Assembly: GCF_010119205.1 (NCBI RefSeq) | Contig: NZ_WRXM01000003.1 | Coordinates: 337,142 to 401,141, forward strand | Length of the DNA: 64,000 nt | Direction: 5' to 3' | Origin: Haloarcula limicola | GTDB lineage: Archaea > Halobacteriota > Halobacteria > Halobacteriales > Haloarculaceae | Part shown: positions 58,210 to 64,000 of the stretch, one piece after another | How positions within the stretch are numbered: position 1 is the stretch's first letter | How the letters are laid out: every line of letters begins with the position of its first letter | Made by a program: the position numbers and the translations under genes | The notes under the pieces: generated by a model | Seen by the model: the letters and a program-made list of their open reading frames with translations, nothing else | What the model was told of the DNA's origin: nothing | Databases searched by the model: none

Positions 58210-59197
58210 TCGAACTCCCACCGTAGGGGTTACCATGGGTGACCCCGCGGGCATCGGAAGCGAAGTCATAGTCAAGTCGTACCCGACGCTGGTCGAGACG
58301 GCGACCGTCGTCGTCATCGGCGACGCCGCCGTCTTGGAGGACGCAGCAGACCGGTTCGCCTCCGGCCTCACCGTCCGTCGCGTCGACTCGCCCCTGGAGG
58401 CGGAGGCTGACCCCGCGACACTGCCGGTGATCGACCTCGACAACGTGGCCGCTCACGAGTACGGGAAACTCTCGCAAGCGAACGGCGCGGCGAGCCTCGA
58501 GTACGTCGAGCGAGCGATCGAACTGGCACAGGCCGGCGAGATAGACGCGATAACCACCGCCCCGATCAACAAGCAGGCGACCCGGATGGCCGGCAGCGAG
58601 TACGCGGGCCACACGGGGATGCTCGCGGACTACACCGGGACCGACGACTACTCGATGATGCTGATCGAGGACGACCTGATGGTGACGCACGTCAGTACGC
58701 ACGTGCCCCTACGGGAGGCCTGCGAACTCGATGTCGACGATGTCGCGTCGACGATCGCCGTCACAGACGAGGCGCTGCGCGACCTCGACATCGACGACCC
58801 GTCGGTCGCCGTCGCCGGGCTGAACCCCCACGCGAGCGACGGCGGCCTCCTCGGCGACGAGGAAGCAGAAGTCATCGAACCGGCTATCGACCGCGTCGCC
58901 GAGTCGGGTGTCGACGTGGCTGGTCCCCTCCCGCCGGATACGGTCTACGTCCGGGCCGCCTCTGGTGAGTTCGACTGCGTCGTCTCCATGTATCACGACC
59001 AGGGTCACATCCCCATCAAGATGCTCGGCTTCACCGGTGACGGCGACGCGGTGAGCGGCGTCAACGTCACCATCGGACTTCCGATAGTCCGGACGAGCGT
59101 CGACCACGGCACCGCGTTCGACATCGCTGGTGAGGGTGTCGCCTCTGAGCAGAGCATGATCGACGCGGTGTCGACGGCTGTCAGACTCGCGCGATAG
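58202..59197 (+). CDS. pdxA2: PdxA2-type 4-phosphoerythronate/threonate 4-phosphate dehydrogenase
   Basis: A 331-residue PdxA-family NAD-dependent oxidative decarboxylase. It shows VGVTMGDPAGIGSEV at about 6-20, TAPINKQATRMAGSEYAGHTGMLADY near 118, the metal-binding VSMYHDQGHIPIKMLGF near 260 and GLPIVRTSVDHGTAFDIAG near 295. In operons with DUF1537 kinases such proteins oxidise tetronate 4-phosphates to give DHAP and CO2 instead of making pyridoxine. The ATG at 58202 overlaps the kinase stop region and is preceded by its own TATA element. Confidence 0.9.
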   Translation: MSDRTPTVGVTMGDPAGIGSEVIVKSYPTLVETATVVVIGDAAVLEDAADRFASGLTVRRVDSPLEAEADPATLPVIDLDNVAAHEYGKLSQANGAASLEYVERAIELAQAGEIDAITTAPINKQATRMAGSEYAGHTGMLADYTGTDDYSMMLIEDDLMVTHVSTHVPLREACELDVDDVASTIAVTDEALRDLDIDDPSVAVAGLNPHASDGGLLGDEEAEVIEPAIDRVAESGVDVAGPLPPDTVYVRAASGEFDCVVSMYHDQGHIPIKMLGFTGDGDAVSGVNVTIGLPIVRTSVDHGTAFDIAGEGVASEQSMIDAVSTAVRLAR

Positions 59198-59264
59198 ACG
59201 CGGTTCCCTTCTGGTACCTCCGTCCCGTCGCGCTGTCACCTCCGGCGCGGACTCGCTCGACTGT

Positions 59265-59963
59265 CTACACCAGTGCGAAGGCGCGAACTGAGCACCCGCC
59301 CGCCCCCTGCACGTTGAGCGGCGGGAAGAAGAAGTCCGCGCGCCGACTGTCCGCGCCGTCGAGGACCTGATCGAGGTTCCGCAACTCCTCGATGGGGATG
59401 ACGTCGTTCTCCAGCAGGGGCAGATGCGAGTCCGCCGGGTGGACGTCGGTCGACGGGCCGTGGGCGGGCACCTCGTCGTACCAGCCGCCGACGCTCGCCC
59501 CCTCCGTCCCGACCGCCTTCGGGTCGAGCGAGACGACGTACTCCGCGGCCTCGCCGGTCAGATAGGGGAACTCGAAGAGGTACTCGGGCGTCTGCCCGTA
59601 GTGCTCGTCCCAGCCGGTGTGGAGCATCACCACGTCGCCGGGCCGGATCTCTGACTCGTACGCCTCGATGTCGGCGCGGGTGATCGCCTCTTCGGGCTCT
59701 TTCGGCGTCAGGTCGACGACCACGCCCTCGCCCATGAACCGCTCGATAGAGAAGTCGTCCACGGTCTTGCCCTCGGGGATGAAGTGCGCGGGAGCGTCGA
59801 TATGCGTCGCCGTGTGGCTCCGCATCTCCAGTCGTTCCATCGTGAACCCGTCGCGTGCGGCGAGAGACGTCTGCTCGAGTTCGATCGGCGGGAAACTCGG
59901 CCACACCGGACTCCGCTCGCTGATCGGGTTGGACAGTTCGACGACTTCCGTTGAATCGAACAT
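59265..59963 (-). CDS. Cyclase-family (kynurenine formamidase-like) metal-dependent hydrolase
   Basis: A 232-residue protein of the cyclase/formamidase family. The metal-binding motif is RSHTATHIDAPAHF near 48-61, matching H-x-G/A-T-H-x-D-x-P-x-H, and a second His/Glu-containing segment lies in the GASVGGWYDEVPAHGPSTDVHPADSHLPLLEND region near 160. Such enzymes hydrolyse amides, lactones or cyclic compounds. A CTTATTTTTC element lies 21-30 bases before the ATG at 59963. A lactonase role in the adjacent sugar-acid pathway is plausible but not shown. Confidence 0.85.
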   Translation of the reverse strand: MFDSTEVVELSNPISERSPVWPSFPPIELEQTSLAARDGFTMERLEMRSHTATHIDAPAHFIPEGKTVDDFSIERFMGEGVVVDLTPKEPEEAITRADIEAYESEIRPGDVVMLHTGWDEHYGQTPEYLFEFPYLTGEAAEYVVSLDPKAVGTEGASVGGWYDEVPAHGPSTDVHPADSHLPLLENDVIPIEELRNLDQVLDGADSRRADFFFPPLNVQGAGGCSVRAFALV

Positions 59964-60161
59964 GATAGAGCCGACAACCCACTGAAAAATAAGCGTTGTG
60001 CTCACGCGGATGCGAGAGGGAAGCGCGTACTGCTCGCTTGGCTCGGAGAGTCTCTCACCGCTAATTCTGCCAGATACTACTCGTGAGCGGTCGGTCGGAT
60101 TCGCTTCCAGACAACGGGATCGTCAGTGTCCGGAGTTCTGCCGGTCACGACTGGTGAGCGG

Positions 60162-61190
60162 TTACCGCCCGTTGGGATAGATCATCTTCTTGAGTCCCTC
60201 GTTGTTCTCCATCTGGTCGAACGCGGTCTGGAGTCCGTCGAGACCGAGCTCGTCAGTGACGAGCCGCTCCGTCTCGATGCGGTCGCCCTGCAGCAGCGTC
60301 ACCGCGCGCGAGAAGGTGTTCTGCGTGAGCGCGAACACGCCGACCATCTCGAGCTCTCGGTAGTAGAGTTCGAACGGGTCGATTTCGATGCTCTCGTTCT
60401 GCGGCGGGACGCCGAATACGAGCGTCGTCCCACCGGGAGACGTGATCGAATGCGCCTCTTCGATCGTCGTCGGGAGCCCGACAGCCTCGACGGCGACGTC
60501 GACTCGGTCGACCAATTCGTCGACGTGGTCCGCCAGCGCTCCCGCCGACGGATCGACGACGTGGTCAGCGCCCAGTTGGGTCGCGATTTCCCGACGCTCG
60601 TCGACGAGCTCGGAGACGATGATCGTTCCCGCGCCGCTCGCGCGAAACGCTTGGAGCAGGAGCAACCCGATCGGCCCGGCACCCACGATCACGACGGTGT
60701 CGCCGCTCTCTATGTCGGCCCGGTCGACGCCGTGAATGCAACAGGCGAGCGGTTCCGCGAAGGCGGCCGCCGAGTACGAGAGGTCGCCGATATCCTGGAG
60801 GCACTGGGCGGGTGCACGCAGGTACTCCGCGAACGCGCCGTCGAGAATCTCGTCGCCCGCGCCGCCCATCGAGACCGTGTTCTCACAGAGGTTCTGTTTC
60901 CCCTCCTTACAGAAGTCGCATTCGCCACAGGGGATCCCCGGGAAGACCGCGACCCGGTCGCCCTCTTCGAAGTTCGAGACGCCGTCACCGGTGGCGACCA
61001 CTTCGCCTGCGCTCTCGTGACCGGGGACCACGGGGAACTCCGCCGGGAACGTCCCGTGGTACAGGTGATAATCGGTCATACACACGCCACACGCCCCGAT
61101 CTTGACGATAACGTCGTCGTCTCCGGGAGTCGGGCGTTCTCGATCCGAAACGGTGACCTCTCGCTCGTCGGTCAGTACTGCGCTCTTCAT
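60162..61190 (-). CDS. Zinc-dependent alcohol/polyol dehydrogenase (MDR family)
   Basis: A 342-residue medium-chain dehydrogenase: catalytic zinc site in IGACGVCMTDYHLYHG near residue 33 and GHESAG near 57, structural zinc CGECDFCKEGKQNLC near 88-102, Rossmann motif VIVGAGPIGLLLLQ near 165. It resembles threonine/sorbitol dehydrogenases. It follows the sugar ABC ATPase gene on the same strand after 248 bases and has a TTTATAAC element upstream, so it is probably transcribed separately. Substrate is likely a polyol or aldonate related to the transporter cargo. Confidence 0.88.
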   Translation of the reverse strand: MKSAVLTDEREVTVSDRERPTPGDDDVIVKIGACGVCMTDYHLYHGTFPAEFPVVPGHESAGEVVATGDGVSNFEEGDRVAVFPGIPCGECDFCKEGKQNLCENTVSMGGAGDEILDGAFAEYLRAPAQCLQDIGDLSYSAAAFAEPLACCIHGVDRADIESGDTVVIVGAGPIGLLLLQAFRASGAGTIIVSELVDERREIATQLGADHVVDPSAGALADHVDELVDRVDVAVEAVGLPTTIEEAHSITSPGGTTLVFGVPPQNESIEIDPFELYYRELEMVGVFALTQNTFSRAVTLLQGDRIETERLVTDELGLDGLQTAFDQMENNEGLKKMIYPNGR

Positions 61191-61438
61191 ACTGAGATCG
61201 AGTGGAACGTGACCGCGACGAGTTATAAAGATACCGGCAAAGCTCGGGTATTTCTATTACGCAGGCACGAGCGCGGCGATACTTCCGGTATCGTCGCTGC
61301 GAGTATCGTGCGGCTGGTCCCCACGGATATCGCCATTTGCAGAAGCAGCAGCGACGTGACGGAAGCGACTCGCCGACAACTCGGCGCGGCGCTCTGATAT
61401 CTCGAAGACCAATCGACAGCCGCTCGGTCACGAACGGC

Positions 61439-62608
61439 TCAGTCCGAAGAACTCACCGTCTGCATCCGCTCTTCGAGGGCGACTTCGGCTCGCTCATCCA
61501 GTTTCCGCTGATGGACGGTCTCACCGGATTGGGCGTCGAAGAGGTGGACGTCGCTGTCGGGGATCTCAACGTAGACTTCCGACCCCTCGCTGATCGGCCG
61601 CTGGCCGTCCGTCTCCGCGATGAACGTCTGTTCGTGGTCCTGCTGTCTCGGTTGCAGGTAGACGTAGGAGATGCTGCCCATCGGTTCGACCACGTCGACG
61701 ACGGCCTCGAACTCGTGGCCGCCGGTCGGGTCGTCGTGGAGCGTGAGGTCCTCCGGTCGAATCCCGAGGACCAAATCGTTCCGACCGTTGGCAGAGGACT
61801 GCATGCGCTCGGTCAGGTCGTAGTCGAAGCCGTCCGTCCGGAGTGTCCCGCCGTCGAGGCTTCCCTCGAAGAAGTTCATCGAGGGCGAGCCCAGGAAGCC
61901 GGCGACGAACTGGTTTTCCGGCCGGTAAAAGCACTCCAGGGGCGTCCCGACCTGCTGTAGTTCCCCGTAGTTCAGCACGACCAGCCGGTCGCCCATCGTC
62001 ATCGCCTCGGTCTGGTCGTGGGTGACATATAGCGTCGTGACCCCGAGGTCGTTCTGTAACCGGTTGATCTCTGTGCGCATCTCCGCGCGCAGTTTCGCGT
62101 CCAGGTTCGACAGCGGCTCGTCCATCAGGAAGACGTTCGGGTCGCGGACGATGGCGCGACCGAGCGCGACGCGCTGTTGCTGGCCGCCCGAGAGCTCGCC
62201 CGGCTTGTTGTCCAGCAGTTCCCCGATGTCCATCATCTCCGCAGCCGATGTGACCGTCTCCTCGATATCGCTGTCGGACATGTCCGTGGACATCTTCAGG
62301 CCGAAGGACATGTTCTCCTCGACGGTCATGTTCGGGTACAGCGCGTAGTTCTGGAACACCATCGCGATGTCTCGGGCTCGGGGCCCGAGCTGGTTGACGA
62401 TCGCATCGCCGATCTCGATGTCGCCTTCGCTCTGCGTTTCGAGCCCGGCGACGATGCGCATCAGCGTCGACTTTCCACTACCTGATGGACCGACGAAGAC
62501 GACGAACTCGCCGTCCGCGATGTCCAGCGAGACGTCGTCGACCGCGACGATCGCTTCGTCGTCCTCACCGAACCGCTTCGTAACGTCGTCTATCGTGATC
62601 TTTGCCAT
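61439..62608 (-). CDS. Sugar ABC transporter ATPase, MalK/UgpC type
   Basis: A 389-residue ATPase: Walker A GPSGSGKSTLMRIVAGLE near 40, VFQNYALYPNMTV, signature LSGGQQQRVALGRAI near 138, Walker B VFLMDEPLSNLDAKLRAEM, switch His in VTHDQTEAMTMGDR, then a TOBE domain. It is close in sequence to the ATPase at 10102. It completes a CUT1 importer with the two permeases encoded upstream in the same operon. Confidence 0.93.
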   Translation of the reverse strand: MAKITIDDVTKRFGEDDEAIVAVDDVSLDIADGEFVVFVGPSGSGKSTLMRIVAGLETQSEGDIEIGDAIVNQLGPRARDIAMVFQNYALYPNMTVEENMSFGLKMSTDMSDSDIEETVTSAAEMMDIGELLDNKPGELSGGQQQRVALGRAIVRDPNVFLMDEPLSNLDAKLRAEMRTEINRLQNDLGVTTLYVTHDQTEAMTMGDRLVVLNYGELQQVGTPLECFYRPENQFVAGFLGSPSMNFFEGSLDGGTLRTDGFDYDLTERMQSSANGRNDLVLGIRPEDLTLHDDPTGGHEFEAVVDVVEPMGSISYVYLQPRQQDHEQTFIAETDGQRPISEGSEVYVEIPDSDVHLFDAQSGETVHQRKLDERAEVALEERMQTVSSSD

Positions 62609-62699
62609 TAGCGGACCTCCGTTGCGCAGCTAGTTGAAACTATCCCCGCCGCGCGGGCATGGTTCGCGAGCAGTGCCTCTCGTCCGTGTGTAATCGCTC

Positions 62700-63575
62700 T
62701 CATTCTTTGATCACCACGCCGAAGCTGAGACCGGCAGCGAGGTACTTGTTGACCGCGATCAGGAAGACCACGATGGGGACGATCATCGCCGTCGAAGCCG
62801 CCGCGAGCATCGACCACTCGATGGAGCGCGAGCCGATGAACGAGTAGACGAACAGCGTCACCGGCACGGCCTTGAAGCTCGTCAGCACCAGCCCGAACAG
62901 CAACTCGATCCACGCGAAGATGAAGCTGATGATGGCCACCGAGAAGATGCCGGGTTTGGCCGCCGGCAGGACGACCTTGCGGAAGCCTTGGAACTGGGTC
63001 GCGCCGTCGACGCGGGCGGCTTCCTCCAAGGTCTCGGGGATGCCGTCGAAGAACGCCTTCATCACCCAGACGACCAGCGAGAGGTTGATACTGACGTACA
63101 TCAGGATCATCCCGATTCGCGTGTCGAACAGATTGAGCTCTTGGAAGATGATGAAGAACGGCAGCACGACGGCGATGGGCGGGAGCATCCGCGAGGAGAG
63201 GATCCAGACGAGGACGTCCCGCTCCATCGGGATATCGTACCGCGAGAGGACGTACGCCGCGGGCACGCCGATGAGCAGCACGAGTATCACCGACGCGCCC
63301 ACCATGAACAGGCTGTTGGCGAACGCCGCGAGAAAGTCGGACTGCTGGACCAACTGGATGTAGTTGTAGACGGTCGGCAGGAAGATCCAGTCCGGTGGCA
63401 GCGAGTTGGCCTGCCCCGGCGGCTTCAGCGACATCGAGACCAGCCAGTACAGCGGGAACAACACCACGAACGACCACGTCAGCAAGACGGCGTGGCGAAT
63501 TACCGTGACGAGTTTCTCCCGCGTTTCCTTATCTAAGCGCTGGGACGCTCCCGGTTCGATATCTTGCGTCGCCAT
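62700..63575 (-). CDS. Sugar ABC transporter permease, MalG/UgpE type
   Basis: A 291-residue permease with six spans. The coupling loop is EEAARVDGATQFQGFRKVVLPAAKP near 190. The ATG overlaps the stop of the MalF-type gene as TGATG. The long open frame upstream is a shadow of that gene. A 91-base gap separates it from the ATPase gene. Confidence 0.9.
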   Translation of the reverse strand: MATQDIEPGASQRLDKETREKLVTVIRHAVLLTWSFVVLFPLYWLVSMSLKPPGQANSLPPDWIFLPTVYNYIQLVQQSDFLAAFANSLFMVGASVILVLLIGVPAAYVLSRYDIPMERDVLVWILSSRMLPPIAVVLPFFIIFQELNLFDTRIGMILMYVSINLSLVVWVMKAFFDGIPETLEEAARVDGATQFQGFRKVVLPAAKPGIFSVAIISFIFAWIELLFGLVLTSFKAVPVTLFVYSFIGSRSIEWSMLAAASTAMIVPIVVFLIAVNKYLAAGLSFGVVIKE

Positions 63576-64000
63576 CAGTCCCACACCCCCTCGAAGCCGA
63601 CCTTCGCGATGACGATATTCGCGATCGCGATCACGAAGACGAGGTAGACGACGGCGATGGCGGCCGCCACGCCCATCTGGTTGTTGATGAACATCTGTTC
63701 GTAGATGTTGATGCTGACGAGTTGGGTCGCCGTCCCCGGGCCGCCGTTCGTGAGACCGTAGACGACGCCGAAGGTGCGGAACAGGTCGATGAGCCGGATG
63801 AGGGTGGCGACGAACACCACGGGCTTCATGTAGGGGATAATGACGTGGACGTAGCGCCGCCACAGCGGCGCACCGTCCACTCGGGAGGCCTCGACGAGCG
63901 TGTCGGGCACCGACGAGAGACCCGCGTAGAAGATGATGAACATGAACGGCGTCCAGTTCCACGTGTCCAGCAGGATCACCGTCAACAGCGGGATGTCCGA
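63575..64000 (-). CDS. Sugar ABC transporter permease, MalF/UgpA type, C-terminal part
   Basis: The right window edge cuts this gene; about 141 C-terminal residues are visible. They include LLDTWNWTPFMFIIFYAGL, the coupling loop VEASRVDGAPLWRRYVHVIIPYMKP and GGPGTATQLVSINIYEQMF, which identify a MalF-type CUT1 permease. It is translationally coupled to the MalG-type gene. The missing substrate-binding protein probably lies beyond the edge. Confidence 0.88.
   Translation of the reverse strand, partial: SDIPLLTVILLDTWNWTPFMFIIFYAGLSSVPDTLVEASRVDGAPLWRRYVHVIIPYMKPVVFVATLIRLIDLFRTFGVVYGLTNGGPGTATQLVSINIYEQMFINNQMGVAAAIAVVYLVFVIAIANIVIAKVGFEGVWD

Overview
The window is from a halophilic archaeon (class Halobacteria). 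The sequence is GC-rich, the predicted proteins are strongly acidic, and most genes are preceded by a TTTAWA-like TATA element about 25-30 bases before the start codon, as expected for leaderless haloarchaeal mRNAs. Lipoproteins carry twin-Arg-type leaders ending in a lipobox, and gene families such as HTH_10 regulators, PRC-barrel proteins and zinc-ribbon microproteins are typical of the group. No rRNA, tRNA, CRISPR array or insertion sequence was recognised. A ParA pair and an Orc1/Cdc6 gene embedded in repeats show that the window contains a replication origin, so it may come from a megaplasmid, a secondary chromosome or an origin-bearing chromosome segment.

Region 1-12 kb is catabolic. 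A minus-strand operon (45-residue membrane peptide, YeiH-family exporter, small and large subunits of an UxaA-family lyase, Ldh_2-family dehydrogenase cut by the left edge) matches in gene content a sulfolactate sulfo-lyase module (SuyZ, SuyA, SuyB, ComC), although an altronate-type role is not excluded. Beside it are a sugar ABC transporter without a binding protein, a 2-hydroxyacid dehydrogenase, an enolase-superfamily sugar-acid dehydratase, a YicI-like GH31 glycosidase and an IclR regulator. Region 12-20 kb holds a small winged-helix-like protein, a ParA ATPase with a coupled partner, a thiamine ABC transporter (ThiB, ThiP, ThiQ) and an AIR-synthase-like protein. Region 20-27 kb holds a three-subunit formate-dehydrogenase-like complex and small conserved proteins. 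Region 26.7-34.4 kb has a TrkH potassium transporter, an SPW-type membrane protein with an Asp/Ser tail, an APC permease coupled to a peptide-type binding lipoprotein, an HTH_10 regulator, a 34-residue C2H2 zinc-finger peptide, a universal stress protein and two coupled small proteins.

Region 34.4-38.1 kb is the origin: an orc1/cdc6 gene flanked by 13 copies of a box close to ACACWTCGATAGAGGGGTGT plus an AT-rich tract. The copies on the two sides of the gene differ at one diagnostic base. A PAS/GAF histidine kinase and a cysteine-synthase-like enzyme follow.

Region 42.7-64 kb is a second catabolic block: a sorbitol-dehydrogenase-like enzyme, an SDR, a TRAP transporter, a mannonate dehydratase and an IclR regulator with a shared inverted-repeat operator; then a PfkB kinase, a ribose/fructose-type ABC transporter, a lactate-racemase-like protein, a four-carbon acid-sugar kinase with its PdxA2 partner (the tetronate route to dihydroxyacetone phosphate), a cyclase-family hydrolase, a zinc alcohol dehydrogenase, and a second sugar ABC transporter cut by the right edge.
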